A DNA stretch of 64,000 nt from Paenibacillus sp. PK3_47 (GCF_023520895.1 NZ_CP026029.1:4402001-4466000); one strand, 5' to 3'. Counted from the first letter of the stretch, positions 19,823-29,064 are shown. Notes: generated from the sequence alone by a model not told the origin. Translations and numbers: made by a program.

Positions 19823-20674
19823 ATGGAATATGTAACCTTAAATAATGGAGTGGAAATGCCAATTATCGGTTTTGGCGTGTATCAAATCACGGACATGGCA
19901 GAATGTGAACGAATCGTCGGAGAGGCAATTACAGCAGGTTATCGTTCTTTTGATACTTCAGCTGCTTACTTTAATGAAGAAGCTGTTGGACGAGCTATCG
20001 CTAAAAGTGATGTGCCTCGTGAAGAGTTTTTTATCACCACAAAATTATGGATTCAAGATGCAAGCTACGAAGCTGCGAAGGGTGCTTACCAAGCTTCTTT
20101 GGATAGATTGGGTTTGGACTTTTTAGACCTTTACTTAATTCACCAACCCTTTGGTGACTATTATGGTGCATGGCGTGCTATGGAAGAATTATATGAAGAC
20201 AAAAAAGTTCGCGCGATTGGCGTCAGTAACTTTGACGATGCTCGCTTAGCTGACTTGATTATCCATAATAAAGTCGCTCCGGTTTTGAATCAAGTGGAAA
20301 CTCACCCATTCTTTCAACAAAAAACTGCCATTGAAACCATGAAAAAATACGGTGTTCAAATTGAATCATGGGGGCCATTCGCCCAAGGCGGTAATAATAT
20401 TTTCTTGAATCCGGCATTATTAGAAATTGCAGAAGCTCATGGAAAATCAGTAGGTCAAGTTGTATTACGCTGGCATATTCAACGAGGGGTCGTGGTGATT
20501 CCGAAATCAACGAATCCAAATCGTATGAAACAAAACCTCGATGTTTTTGATTTTGAATTAACAAAAGAGGATATGGGGAAAATTGCTGAGTTAGATTTAG
20601 GACACAGTGAATTAATCGACTATTTACAAGCTGCATCAGCAGAAATGCTAAACAGCTTAAAAGTACATGAATAA
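19823..20674 (+). CDS. Aldo/keto reductase (AT-rich paralogue)
   Basis: 283 residues, RBS AAAGGAGAG. It has the same tetrad positions (Asp44, Tyr49, Lys74, His107) and an [19 protein letters not shown] cofactor motif. It is a close paralogue of the preceding gene, but its codons are much more AT-rich (TTA, AAA, GAA, ATT dominant) than its neighbours, so it looks acquired from a low-GC Firmicute and not made by local duplication (inference). A strong terminator follows. Confidence 0.92.
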   Translation: MEYVTLNNGVEMPIIGFGVYQITDMAECERIVGEAITAGYRSFDTSAAYFNEEAVGRAIAKSDVPREEFFITTKLWIQDASYEAAKGAYQASLDRLGLDFLDLYLIHQPFGDYYGAWRAMEELYEDKKVRAIGVSNFDDARLADLIIHNKVAPVLNQVETHPFFQQKTAIETMKKYGVQIESWGPFAQGGNNIFLNPALLEIAEAHGKSVGQVVLRWHIQRGVVVIPKSTNPNRMKQNLDVFDFELTKEDMGKIAELDLGHSELIDYLQAASAEMLNSLKVHE

Positions 20675-20683
20675 GCGAACACT

Positions 20684-20714
20684 AAAAGCTGAGAATTTTC
20701 TCAGCTTTTTTGCT
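20684..20714 (+). terminator. Terminator after aldo/keto reductase pair
   Basis: Perfect 11-bp stem AAAAGCTGAGA/TCTCAGCTTTT with a T-run; symmetric, so it may act on both strands. Confidence 0.9.
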
Positions 20715-20753
20715 GCAATTGGGCGCTTTTCTTGCTATGAAATTTGAATATAA

Positions 20754-21130
20754 GGGATTGCCAGGGGGAAACAAAGTGCCATTTTGCATGCTTTTGAAGA
20801 AATAGGCCGCAGTCAGACCGCGTATAACGTATACAAACAGTTCGGAAATCAGAGGAATACCCTATCCGCCTTTAAGCATGCCGAAGAACAGCGGGGAATA
20901 TTAGCCGATCTGGGAGTCTCCAAAGAGTGGTATGCCGGCAGCGCAGATCTATCCAGGCACTATCACAGGCAGATAGAATTGTACTTAATTTAGATGATTT
21001 CACTCCAGAAAAAATAACTGAGATCACCGACGGGATTCTAAGGAAAGCTAACCCGAACGGAGATTTAAAGAACTTGCAAGAATTATTAATTATAGTTAAC
21101 GGAAAAATCACAAGGATATATGGGGGATAG
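20754..21130 (+). pseudogene. Frameshifted small gene, possible polymorphic-toxin C-terminal remnant
   Basis: One frame is open from 20754 to a TAG at 20991-20993 (…EEIGRSQTAYNVYKQFGNQRN … ADLSRHYHRQIE). A second frame, open across the same area, continues with QADRIVLNLDDFTPEKITEI … IIVNGKITRIYGG to 21130. One indel at about 20950-20985 would join them into one protein of about 125 residues. There is no good start at the 5' end, so the N-terminus is missing as well. The stop lies five bases before the next gene, the tight toxin-then-immunity spacing of contact-dependent or secreted toxin modules. The toxin reading is inference; I do not recognise the family firmly. A truncated gene of another type is equally possible. 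Confidence 0.5.
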
Positions 21131-21135
21131 ATAGC

Positions 21136-21609
21136 ATGGATTTGCAATTATTTATACAATCTGATGTGAGTAACAAATCATTGGCAGAAGCTATTGAAAA
21201 CATAATAATCAGCATTCTGGATGAAAAGGTGTCGGTTCATAATGATGAAGAAGAATCCGTTATCGGAACTGATTATTTCTCATTAGCTCTTGAACTTGAG
21301 GATATTTCAGACATAGAATTTGTTAGAACCCATTATGACATAGATGTTAACCGCTGCATTAGGGTCCAGCTGTTTGGTAACACCTTTTATCAAGGACTGG
21401 AGTCTTTGTTTGCATTCATGGGGAAAATTATAAAACAATGTGCCGGGAATCTGTTGTTATTAGAAAATGGTTCCGATCAGCTGCTCAGGAAAGAAAATGG
21501 TCAGTTAATTGTTAATCATGATCTGGACCAATATCAGAAAAAGTATTTAACCTCAAGTCTGCTTGGTTTACTTGATCATTCTTATGCAGAAGGGGAATTG
21601 AAAAAATAG
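21136..21609 (+). CDS. Small acidic protein, possible immunity protein (SitI3-like)
   Basis: 157 residues, acidic, no signal peptide or membrane helix, RBS ATGGGGGATAG. The second half (LFGNTFYQGLESLFAFMGKIIKQCAGNLLLLENGSDQLLRKENGQLIVNHD, quoted for its pattern) recalls immunity proteins of the SitI3/CdiI type, where a helix precedes a LLxxNG…LLR hairpin. It starts five bases after the frameshifted gene. If the assignment holds it is an orphan immunity gene kept after its toxin decayed. Recognition is from memory of the pattern only. Confidence 0.6.
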   Translation: MDLQLFIQSDVSNKSLAEAIENIIISILDEKVSVHNDEEESVIGTDYFSLALELEDISDIEFVRTHYDIDVNRCIRVQLFGNTFYQGLESLFAFMGKIIKQCAGNLLLLENGSDQLLRKENGQLIVNHDLDQYQKKYLTSSLLGLLDHSYAEGELKK

Positions 21610-21615
21610 GGGGTT

Positions 21616-21661
21616 ACCAGGTTCTTGTCCAAAAAAACGGATGAGAACCTGGTTTGTTTTT
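21616..21661 (+). terminator. Terminator after the putative immunity gene
   Basis: Perfect 10-bp stem ACCAGGTTCT/AGAACCTGGT (21616-21625, 21644-21653) followed by TTGTTTTT. Confidence 0.88.
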
Positions 21662-21675
21662 AATAATCTAATTAC

Positions 21676-22512
21676 TTATTTTGAAATATCAATAAATCCT
21701 TCGCCGAACACATCGCGCACATCATGAATGGTGACAAAAGCGTTTTTGTCCGCAGCCCGGACGATCTTCTTGAGCATGGACACTTCCTGCTTGCTGATGA
21801 CGATGTAGAGGACTTCTTTTTCATGACCGGTATAATAGCCGTATCCCCGCAGCACCGTTACCCCGCGGTCCATAATCTCCGTGACCTGTTCAGCAATGCG
21901 GTCGTAGTTCGCCGAGATGATGGTCACCGCTTTTTTAGGATTAACCCCCTCGATAATGAACTCCATGGCTTTTGTACCGATATAGAGGATGACGAATGTA
22001 AACATCATTTTTTCAACCCCGATCACGAAGACGGACAGGGCGGCAACGATGAGATCGAAGAACAGCAGGGCGTAGCTTATATTCCAGTCCCAGTATTTAT
22101 TGGCAAGACGGGCCAGAATGGTTGTACCGGCAGTGGTGCCCCCGACCCGGATAATTAATCCGATCCCTACTCCGGCAAAAAGACCTGCGAAGATAGCGTT
22201 AATCACAGGTTCATCCGAGGCAATCCGCCAATGTTCAGTCAAGTGCAGGAACAGGGAGTTGAAGGCAACAGTGATGATCGTATAGACGGTCGTTTTTTTG
22301 TCCAGCAGCTTGAAGCCGATGATCAGCAAAATACCGTTCAGAACCATGCCGACCAGCGCCGGTGACCATTTCAGCAAATAATACAGAATAATCGATACCC
22401 CGGTTACCCCGCCTTCACCAAAATCATTGGGAATCACAAATAAATTGACGGCAAGCGCAAAAATAAATGCCCCTACGAGCAGCATGCCCATATCGTATAG
22501 TCTTTTTTTCAT
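21676..22512 (-). CDS. YitT family membrane protein (DUF2179)
   Basis: 278 residues from ATG 22512, preceded by GGAGG; the frame opens 10 codons earlier without an RBS. About five membrane helices (GMLLVGAFIFALAVNLFVIP start) and the family signature GEGGVTGVSIIL. The soluble C-terminal DUF2179 domain ends with KIVRAADKNAFVTIHDVRDVFGEGF. Function in Bacillales is not settled; transport is suspected. A second family member is at 50327. Its leader carries a sigma-A promoter and an intrinsic terminator, so expression may be attenuated. Confidence 0.92.
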   Translation of the reverse strand: MKKRLYDMGMLLVGAFIFALAVNLFVIPNDFGEGGVTGVSIILYYLLKWSPALVGMVLNGILLIIGFKLLDKKTTVYTIITVAFNSLFLHLTEHWRIASDEPVINAIFAGLFAGVGIGLIIRVGGTTAGTTILARLANKYWDWNISYALLFFDLIVAALSVFVIGVEKMMFTFVILYIGTKAMEFIIEGVNPKKAVTIISANYDRIAEQVTEIMDRGVTVLRGYGYYTGHEKEVLYIVISKQEVSMLKKIVRAADKNAFVTIHDVRDVFGEGFIDISK

Positions 22513-22544
22513 CCTAATCCTCCGTAATTTGAATTCACTCACAC

Positions 22545-22586
22545 AAAAAAAAGCGACTAAAGGGAAAAATCATCCTTTAATCGCTT
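22545..22586 (-). terminator. Leader terminator (candidate attenuator) upstream of YitT gene
   Basis: On the minus strand a 13-bp stem (22574-22586 with 22551-22563, one G-T pair) is followed by eight T. It lies between the promoter at 22627-22655 and the YitT start at 22512, with no gene between, so the transcript must read through it. It could be conditional or could define a short RNA of about 75 bases. Confidence 0.75.
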
Positions 22587-22626
22587 TGTGGCAAACGTTA
22601 GATTGCACAGCTCTTTTGATATAGGT

Positions 22627-22655
22627 ATCATAACAAGCCTTGCAGGGGATGTAAA
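22627..22655 (-). promoter_or_regulatory. Sigma-A promoter of YitT gene
   Basis: Minus strand TTTACA (22650-22655), 17-base spacer, TATGAT (22627-22632). Predicted transcript start near 22620. Confidence 0.8.
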
Positions 22656-22746
22656 TCTTTTTAAACAGGAAATCCGCGCACCCATGTAGAATGAAAACGG
22701 TAGATCCAAATGGCAAGGATATGTCCCGGATAAAATGGAGGCTATT

Positions 22747-25401
22747 ATGTTTCAAGTAACGGAAGCGACAGGGTGCCCTTTTGGCAAAGAATATTTATTG
22801 AAGGAAGAGCGCAAGTTCGATATCCGCGATTATGGGGCGGGTGTGGGGAATTCTCCTGCAGAGAATACAAAGGCTATTAATGACGCCATTAAGGCGGCAG
22901 CTGCAGAAGCCGGAACGGTGGTTATCCCTGAAGGGAATTACAGAGTCTATACAATTCGTCTGCTAAGCGGCGTTAATTTGTATTTGTCCGCAGGCAGTGT
23001 ACTGTCCGCAGCCCGAACAGATATCCGCCAATCCTATGTGCAGCAGACCGGAGAAGGCGGTAACTACGAAGAGCCTGAGGTGAATTTATATGCCGGACTG
23101 CAGGATCACGGGCACACTTATTTTGCGAACAGCCTGATTTATGGTGCGGATATCCGGGATGTGATGATTTACGGGCCCGGGCTGCTGGACGGAAGCTCTA
23201 TGGATGATCAGGGGGAACTGGAGCAGGTTCTGCTCGGAGGGGACCCGGAGGAGCCGGTCCGCCGGAATGAGCCGGGTCACCGGGGAGAATGGTTTGGCAA
23301 TAAGGCGGTTGCGCTGGTGCGGTGCGAGAATGTGGCGTTGTGCGGTTTTTCAATTCTGGCCGGCGGCCATTTTGCCATCATCACGACCTGTGTGAAGAAC
23401 TTGTATGTGGAACGTATCCTGGTCGATACGAACCGCGATGCATTGGATGTGGACTGCTGCGAGAATGTGACGATTGTTCATTCCACCTTTAATTCATTGA
23501 CCGATGATGCCATTGTGTTAAAAGCCTCCTACGGCGGCGGAATATTCATGCCCCTGCGCAATGTGCTGATTGAGGACTGCCTGGTATGCGGCTACGACGT
23601 AGGCTCCGTATTTGCGAAAACGTATACAACAGACAAGCTGATCGCCACCGACCGCTGCGGCCCGACGGCCCGTGTCAAGCTGGGTACGGAATCTACCTGC
23701 GGGTATGATTGTGTTACAGTCCGCCGGGTGGAGTTCAAAAGGTCCAGAGGGTTTGCCCTTGAGGCGGTGGACGGGGCGGATTTGAGCAATATTATTTTTG
23801 AAGATTCTACAATGGAAGACGTAAGCAGTTCTCCAATCTTCATCAAGGCGGGCGACCGTGGGCGCTTCCCTGTGACAGGGAACAGTACGGAGGAAGAGCT
23901 GTTTGCGGCCGGAGATGGTGCGCCAAATGTAAGGCTCGATCAGCCTCACTGGATGCTGCCGGCCAAGGAGCCTTATCAGGTATATCCGGCCCGGCGTTAT
24001 CTGCCGTCTTATAACAGAACCCGCAAAGTTTCTGCGGACGGTTCGGCCCAGTTTTACATTGTCGATCCCGAGCAGCCCTGCAGATTGAATCCGGCGAACT
24101 ATCATGCAGAAGACGGGAAATGGTTTGCGGTCAGGTACGATGAGCTCCAGCGGAAATATGTACCCGACTACGGAAAAGAGTTACAGGGAAGTGAGCTTCC
24201 CCTGTACGCCAATGCGAACGGGAGCGCTCAGATCGCCAGTGTCCGTGATATTGTGATCCGGAACATTACAGCCAGAAATGTGGATCCCCGCTATCCCGTT
24301 GAGCTAATGGGACTGACAGGCAGCCGGATCCGGAATATATCCATCAGCAATGTTACCATAGAGTACCGCGGCGGTCTGAGCCTGGAGCATGCGGTGGAGC
24401 AGCGGCAGCTGAATACCAGCTGGGAATATACCCAGTATGGCCGGGCGAAACGCAGCGTGCAGCCGCTGCCGTGGCTTGTGAATACATTTTTTCTGAAAAA
24501 TGAAGGGCTGCTCCCCCGCGCCGAATGGGATCCTCAGGCAGGGACGTGGAAGGATGCGCCGTTCAACGTACCCGAGCTGCCGGAGGTGTATCCTGAGCCC
24601 AGCAACTGGGGCATTCTGCCGGCTTACGGCCTGTATGCAAGACATGTGGATAACCTGCATCTGGACGGAATTGAGCTGCGTTATCTCACCGAGGATACCC
24701 GGTATCCCATTGTGCTCGACGATATTGTACACGGCTCTCTCCGCAATATCCGTGCTGACCATGCACAAGGGGTGGAGGAAGTCGTCATAGTACGCAACCT
24801 GTTCAAACGTCCGGCAGGCCTGGAATATGTTCCGGGTTATCCTTATCATCCGACAGGTGTTGAAGATGTGGCAATAGATGGGACGCTGTCTGTCAAAGTT
24901 GCAGAAGTTGCAGCGCCTGCCCCGGGTACTCCGAAAGACACTTTGTACAGCCATGAGACTGCAGCGATTCCCGGTAACGGATACCATTATCCGGTCCGGA
25001 CCGCAGACTATCCTGTGCCGCAGACGGTATTCCGGCCGTTCTTCGCCTCCGTTCCGGAGCAGAACGTCAAGGCGGGTGAGACCCTTTCCTTTGGTGTGCT
25101 GGCCAGACAACCTGCTTTTGAAGCTTCCGCCCGGGAGACGGACGGCAGAATTTATAATGAAACGGTGTCAGATAAAGATCCGTCTGTACGCGGAATTGCA
25201 GAGCCTATGACTTTAACGGCAGGTAAGCTGCCTGAGGGAGCGGTTTTCGAAGCTTCCGCTTTTGTTCCGGGCCGGGCCTGTATGTTCAGCTGGACTCCTC
25301 CTGCCGGTGCGGTCCGCGAGGAGCCTTATATCATAGAATTTATTGCTGATGACGGAATCCTCCCGGTCACCCTGGAAGTCAGCATCAAGGTGTCAGAATG
25401 A
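22747..25401 (+). CDS. GH28-like (polygalacturonase-fold) glycoside hydrolase
   Basis: 884 residues from ATG 22747 (GGAGG at 22737-22741; an in-frame ATG at 22735 overlaps the RBS). The opening KFDIRDYGAGVGNSPAENTKAINDAI is the start of the pectate-lyase_3/GH28 right-handed beta-helix. NRDALDVD (about 23430) and TDDAIVLK (about 23500) occupy the NTD and DD catalytic Asp positions of GH28. No signal peptide, so cytosolic. The C-terminal 100 residues (VKAGETLSFGVLARQP … YIIEFIADDG) look like an Ig-type or cadherin-like domain. Galacturonide or rhamnogalacturonide is the probable substrate. Its stop overlaps the next gene by four bases. Confidence 0.85.
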   Translation: MFQVTEATGCPFGKEYLLKEERKFDIRDYGAGVGNSPAENTKAINDAIKAAAAEAGTVVIPEGNYRVYTIRLLSGVNLYLSAGSVLSAARTDIRQSYVQQTGEGGNYEEPEVNLYAGLQDHGHTYFANSLIYGADIRDVMIYGPGLLDGSSMDDQGELEQVLLGGDPEEPVRRNEPGHRGEWFGNKAVALVRCENVALCGFSILAGGHFAIITTCVKNLYVERILVDTNRDALDVDCCENVTIVHSTFNSLTDDAIVLKASYGGGIFMPLRNVLIEDCLVCGYDVGSVFAKTYTTDKLIATDRCGPTARVKLGTESTCGYDCVTVRRVEFKRSRGFALEAVDGADLSNIIFEDSTMEDVSSSPIFIKAGDRGRFPVTGNSTEEELFAAGDGAPNVRLDQPHWMLPAKEPYQVYPARRYLPSYNRTRKVSADGSAQFYIVDPEQPCRLNPANYHAEDGKWFAVRYDELQRKYVPDYGKELQGSELPLYANANGSAQIASVRDIVIRNITARNVDPRYPVELMGLTGSRIRNISISNVTIEYRGGLSLEHAVEQRQLNTSWEYTQYGRAKRSVQPLPWLVNTFFLKNEGLLPRAEWDPQAGTWKDAPFNVPELPEVYPEPSNWGILPAYGLYARHVDNLHLDGIELRYLTEDTRYPIVLDDIVHGSLRNIRADHAQGVEEVVIVRNLFKRPAGLEYVPGYPYHPTGVEDVAIDGTLSVKVAEVAAPAPGTPKDTLYSHETAAIPGNGYHYPVRTADYPVPQTVFRPFFASVPEQNVKAGETLSFGVLARQPAFEASARETDGRIYNETVSDKDPSVRGIAEPMTLTAGKLPEGAVFEASAFVPGRACMFSWTPPAGAVREEPYIIEFIADDGILPVTLEVSIKVSE

Positions 25402-26066
25402 AACGTATGGAGAGCTACAGGAGTATGACAGATCCCAAGCGGCTGATTGTAATGGTCATCGGCAATATATTTTTAGGAATGGGCATCAGTATTTTCAAGC
25501 TGTCCGGTATGGGCAATGACCCCTTCAGCGGCATGGTCATGGCGCTTGCAGACCTTAGCGGCATCACTTATGCGATTTTTTTGATTTTACTGAACCTCGT
25601 ATTGTTTGTCATTGAATTTGTTACGGGACCGAGATTTATAGGACCCGGTACTTTCGTTAATGCCATTCTTCTGGGTTACATCGTTACATTCTTTCATAAT
25701 ACCTGGCTGGAGCTGCTGGGAGAACCGCAGCTGTTCTGGCAGCAGGTTGTTACCGTGGCGGTTGGCGTCGTAGTGTGCAGCTTCGGGGTATCGATGTATC
25801 AGTCATCGGATGTGGGCGTAGCGCCGTATGACAGCCTGTCTCTGATTATGAAAAACAGGCTCCCGAACATCTCTTATTTCTGGCACCGGATGTTTACGGA
25901 TGCGCTTTGCGCATTAATCTGCTTCCTGGCAGGGGGAATTATAGGGCTTGGTACGCTGGTGTCCGCTTTCGGCCTGGGACCGATCATTCATTTTTTCAAC
26001 GTGAATTTTACGAATAAGCTTCTGGCCCCAAAGGCGGCAAACGGGAGGACGACACGGTTCCGTTAA
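25398..26066 (+). CDS. YczE/YyaS/YitT-type membrane protein
   Basis: 222 residues with about five membrane helices and the signatures LSGMGNDPFSGM and SSDVGVAPYDSLSLI, as in Bacillus YczE. No DUF2179 domain. It starts at ATGA overlapping the GH28 stop, so it is translated from the same mRNA. Coupling to a pectin enzyme suggests that it may help uptake or export a related compound, but the family's function is not established. Confidence 0.85.
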   Translation: MKRMESYRSMTDPKRLIVMVIGNIFLGMGISIFKLSGMGNDPFSGMVMALADLSGITYAIFLILLNLVLFVIEFVTGPRFIGPGTFVNAILLGYIVTFFHNTWLELLGEPQLFWQQVVTVAVGVVVCSFGVSMYQSSDVGVAPYDSLSLIMKNRLPNISYFWHRMFTDALCALICFLAGGIIGLGTLVSAFGLGPIIHFFNVNFTNKLLAPKAANGRTTRFR

Positions 26067-26086
26067 TTTAGTACGGATAAGAGCCG

Positions 26087-26341
26087 GAATTGGCCGTGTA
26101 CGGGCTGAAAGTCGAAATCAAAGGTAAAAGTACCTCTGAATTGGCCGTGTACGGGCTGAAAGTCGAAATCAAAGGTAAAAGTACCTCTGAATTGGCCGTG
26201 TACGGGCTGAAAGTCGAAATCAAAGGTAAAAGAACCTCTGAATTGGCCGTGTACGGGCTAAAAGTCGAAATCAAAGGTAAAAGTACCTTTGAATTGGCCG
26301 TGTACGGGCTGAAAGTCGAAATCAAAGGTAAAAGTACCTTT
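26087..26341. repeat. Tandem repeat, 5 copies of 51 bp
   Basis: Exact period 51 with copies starting at 26087, 26138, 26189, 26240 and 26291, differing only at a few bases (for example GAACCT versus GTACCT, CTCT versus CTTT). Each unit holds a small hairpin AAAGGTA-AAAG-TACC(T/C). Because 51 is divisible by three, both strands show a fake 17-residue repeat protein; neither frame has an RBS or plausible protein character. It lies downstream of the GH28 operon. Confidence 0.92.
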
Positions 26342-26647
26342 GATTCTTTCCTGCATGAGGCAAGCCGTGCCCTACTACAAGCCTATAGTGTCTAAATTTA
26401 TGAGCCGGGCCGGCAAGCAGGGCACATAGCAGATGCTTTTCCTTTCCAATGGGGGAAGCCAAACCACAAGGTACCAAGGACGCAGCCATACAGCTGTGCA
26501 CCAGGTGCCTTGTTTTATTTTTGCATTATTTCCCTTTTTAAGAGCTGGAGATTCATTTTGTGCTATTGATTAATCATATTTTCCTAACCGGGGACTGCGA
26601 AACTCCTCTACAATGAAAATAATATGTTATCAGGAGGTATACGAAGC
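26342..26647. other. Intergenic region between tandem repeat and GH2 gene
   Basis: Contains the terminator at 26466-26525 and the GH2 leader with AGGAGG at 26632-26637. TACAAT near 26609 could be a -10 element but no good -35 was found. No gene seen. Confidence 0.5.
26466..26525 (+). terminator. Terminator downstream of GH28-YczE operon
   Basis: CAAGGTACC (26467-26475) pairs with GGTGCCTTG (26504-26512) with one G-T pair, followed by TTTTATTTTT. Confidence 0.7.
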
Positions 26648-29035
26648 GTGAATACTGGAACGGTCAGAAGCAAAAGCTTGTTTGATAAAGAATGGGGCTT
26701 TTACAAAGGAGATATCCGGATCCCCTATGCAGTGAAAGCTGGAATGACAGGCGGTATTACCGATATAAGCACTCATAAGGAAGGGGAGTGGCTGGATATC
26801 GCGTTCAATGATAAAGGGATGGGGGAGCAGCAGCTGGAATGGTCCTCTGTCAGCCTGCCGCATGACTGGTGTGTGGAGCAGCAGTATGTTCAGGATGAAC
26901 ATCTGGGTGCCAGAGATGGCAGCCATGGTTATTTACCAGGCGGGACAGGCTTTTACCGGAAGGTGTTTGAACTGCCGTCAGAAGCAGCCGGAAGCAAATG
27001 GCTCATCCGTTTTGACGGAGTTTCCGGCACCAGCACGGTATGGGTTAACGGGCATCTGATCGGCTCTCATCACGGGGGATATATCGGATTCAGCTATGAT
27101 CTGTCGGATGTGCTCCGCTACGGGGATGAAGGCAGGAATGTCATTGTCGTCAAGGTGGATGCAACGGAATGTGAAGGCTGGTGGTATGAGGGCTGCGGTA
27201 TTTACCGGCATGTCTGGCTGGAAAATATGGATCTCCTGCATGTAGCGGAATATGGCACTTACGTAACGACACCTGAAGTTGCCAAAGAGCAGGCTACAGT
27301 TAACATCCGTACCCGTGTCCGCAATAATTATACGGAGGGGCGTCAGATATCTCTGCAGACGGTGATTTATGACGGTTCCGGAGTTCAGGTCGGCAGCCAG
27401 TCAGCGGATCTCTATGCAGATTGGTATACGGAAACAGAGCTGGAGCAGAGCTTCAAGGTGCAGCAGCCTATGCTATGGGGGCCTGATTCCCCTTATTTAT
27501 ACAAGGCGGAATCGGTCATCGTGTATAATGGTCAAGAGCTGGACCGGTATGAGACGGTGTTCGGCATCCGCAGCATCATTTTCGATGCGGAGCAGGGGTT
27601 CTTCCTGAACGGTGAGCCGCTGCTGATCAAAGGAACCTGTAATCATCAGGATTTTGCCGGTGTTGGCGTGGCGCTTCCTGATAGCCTTATTGAATATAAG
27701 CTCAAACTGCTGCAGGAGATGGGCTCCAATGCCTACCGCAGCGCACATCATCCGCCTACCCCCGAACTGCTGGATATCTGCGACCGGATCGGAATGCTGG
27801 TCATGGATGAGAACCGTAAGCTGGACAGCAGTCCGAATGGCTTAAGCCAGCTGGAGCGGCTGCTCTACCGTGACCGCAACCATCCGTGCGTAATCATCTG
27901 GAGCCTTGAGAATGAAGAGGTTCTGGAAGGCACCGTGACAGGCGCCCGGATTCTGAAGACGCTGGCGGATACGGCGCGCCGTATCGATCCGACACGCCCA
28001 ACCTGCGCTGCAATGAACCACGGCTGGAATGAGAACGGATATAATGATGCGGTTGAGATCACCGGCTATAATTACGGGCACCGCGATCATCTGGATATCC
28101 GCGATCATGAGCAGTATCCCGGACGTCTGATGATCGGCAGCGAATGTGCAAGTTATACAGCGACCAGGGGAATTTATGAAGATGACCCGGCCAGAGGCTA
28201 CTGCTCCGAATATGGTACGAATATTCCATCATGGGGCTGTACTCCGCAGCAGGCCTGGAAAGACCTGGTGAATAACCGCTTCCTGACGGGTGTCTTCATG
28301 TGGACAGGATTTGATTACCGCGGAGAACCGACTCCGTATCTGTGGCCGTGTATAAATTCTCATTTCGGTCTGATGGATACTTGCGGATTCCCGAAAGACA
28401 GCTATTATTATATGCAGGCCGTGTGGAAGGAAGAGCCGATGGTTCATGTGCTGCCGCACTGGAATTGGCCGGGTTCAGAGGGTAAACTTGTTGAGGTGCG
28501 TGTATTCTCCAATACCGATACGGTGGAGCTGTATCTGAACGGCCGGAGTCTGGGGGAACAGCAGGTTGACAGAACGGGATATTTGTCCTGGAATGTCACC
28601 TACGAGCCCGGAGAACTGCAGGCTGTCGGAAAGCGCGGCGGCCAGCCAATCGCCCGCAAGTCTGTAATTACAGCGGGACAGCCGTATCAGATCGTCCTTT
28701 TCCCTGACCGGCTGAAGGCCAGGGCGGATGGAGCGGATACCATTCCGGTACGTGTTGCTGTCCAGGACAAGGAAGGGAATATCGTACCGGCTGCCGATAA
28801 CGACATCCGCTTTGAGGTTTCCGGAGCAGGTTCCTTATTGGGTGTAGGAAACGGCAACCCAAGCAGCCATGAGCCGGACAAGTCTTCACGGCGGCGTGCA
28901 TTTAACGGCTGGTGCCTGGCTTTGGTTCAGGCCTCCTGCAATTCCGGTTCCATTAAAGTGCGTGCTGTATCGGACGGGCTTGCTTCTGCGGAGCTGATTT
29001 TGCAGGCAGCAGACGGAGAGTTAATGCACAATTAA
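26648..29035 (+). CDS. Glycoside hydrolase family 2 (beta-galactosidase type)
   Basis: 795 residues from GTG 26648, ten bases after AGGAGG; an upstream in-frame ATG (26624) precedes the RBS and is rejected. Domains: sugar-binding N-terminal jelly roll (SLPHDWCVEQQ … GTGFYRKVFELP … STVWVNGHLIGSHHGGY), Ig-like domain, TIM barrel with acid/base Glu423 (WSLENE) and nucleophile Glu499 (GSECAS), and further Ig-like domains including an Invasin/DUF4982-like segment (VRVFSNTDTVELYLNGRSLG). No signal peptide. It stands 30 bases before a YesMN pair in the galactanase locus, so cleavage of imported beta-galacto-oligosaccharides is the likely job; another GH2 specificity cannot be excluded. Confidence 0.9.
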   Translation: MNTGTVRSKSLFDKEWGFYKGDIRIPYAVKAGMTGGITDISTHKEGEWLDIAFNDKGMGEQQLEWSSVSLPHDWCVEQQYVQDEHLGARDGSHGYLPGGTGFYRKVFELPSEAAGSKWLIRFDGVSGTSTVWVNGHLIGSHHGGYIGFSYDLSDVLRYGDEGRNVIVVKVDATECEGWWYEGCGIYRHVWLENMDLLHVAEYGTYVTTPEVAKEQATVNIRTRVRNNYTEGRQISLQTVIYDGSGVQVGSQSADLYADWYTETELEQSFKVQQPMLWGPDSPYLYKAESVIVYNGQELDRYETVFGIRSIIFDAEQGFFLNGEPLLIKGTCNHQDFAGVGVALPDSLIEYKLKLLQEMGSNAYRSAHHPPTPELLDICDRIGMLVMDENRKLDSSPNGLSQLERLLYRDRNHPCVIIWSLENEEVLEGTVTGARILKTLADTARRIDPTRPTCAAMNHGWNENGYNDAVEITGYNYGHRDHLDIRDHEQYPGRLMIGSECASYTATRGIYEDDPARGYCSEYGTNIPSWGCTPQQAWKDLVNNRFLTGVFMWTGFDYRGEPTPYLWPCINSHFGLMDTCGFPKDSYYYMQAVWKEEPMVHVLPHWNWPGSEGKLVEVRVFSNTDTVELYLNGRSLGEQQVDRTGYLSWNVTYEPGELQAVGKRGGQPIARKSVITAGQPYQIVLFPDRLKARADGADTIPVRVAVQDKEGNIVPAADNDIRFEVSGAGSLLGVGNGNPSSHEPDKSSRRRAFNGWCLALVQASCNSGSIKVRAVSDGLASAELILQAADGELMHN

Positions 29036-29064
29036 CGAATTTATATAGAGGATGGCTTTAGACA

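Noticed and set aside
22570..22755. 61-codon minus-strand peptide in the YitT leader region
   Set aside because: It would start upstream of the predicted promoter and run through it; no RBS.
24304..25110. 268-codon minus-strand frame
   Set aside because: Shadow of the GH28-like gene with no domain pattern or RBS.
26087..26341. CRISPR array
   Set aside because: Only five units, all 51 bases conserved, so there are no unique spacers.
26068..26395. Repeat proteins on both strands over the 51-bp array
   Set aside because: Both strands are open because 51 is divisible by three; no RBS on either strand, and the array follows an operon end.
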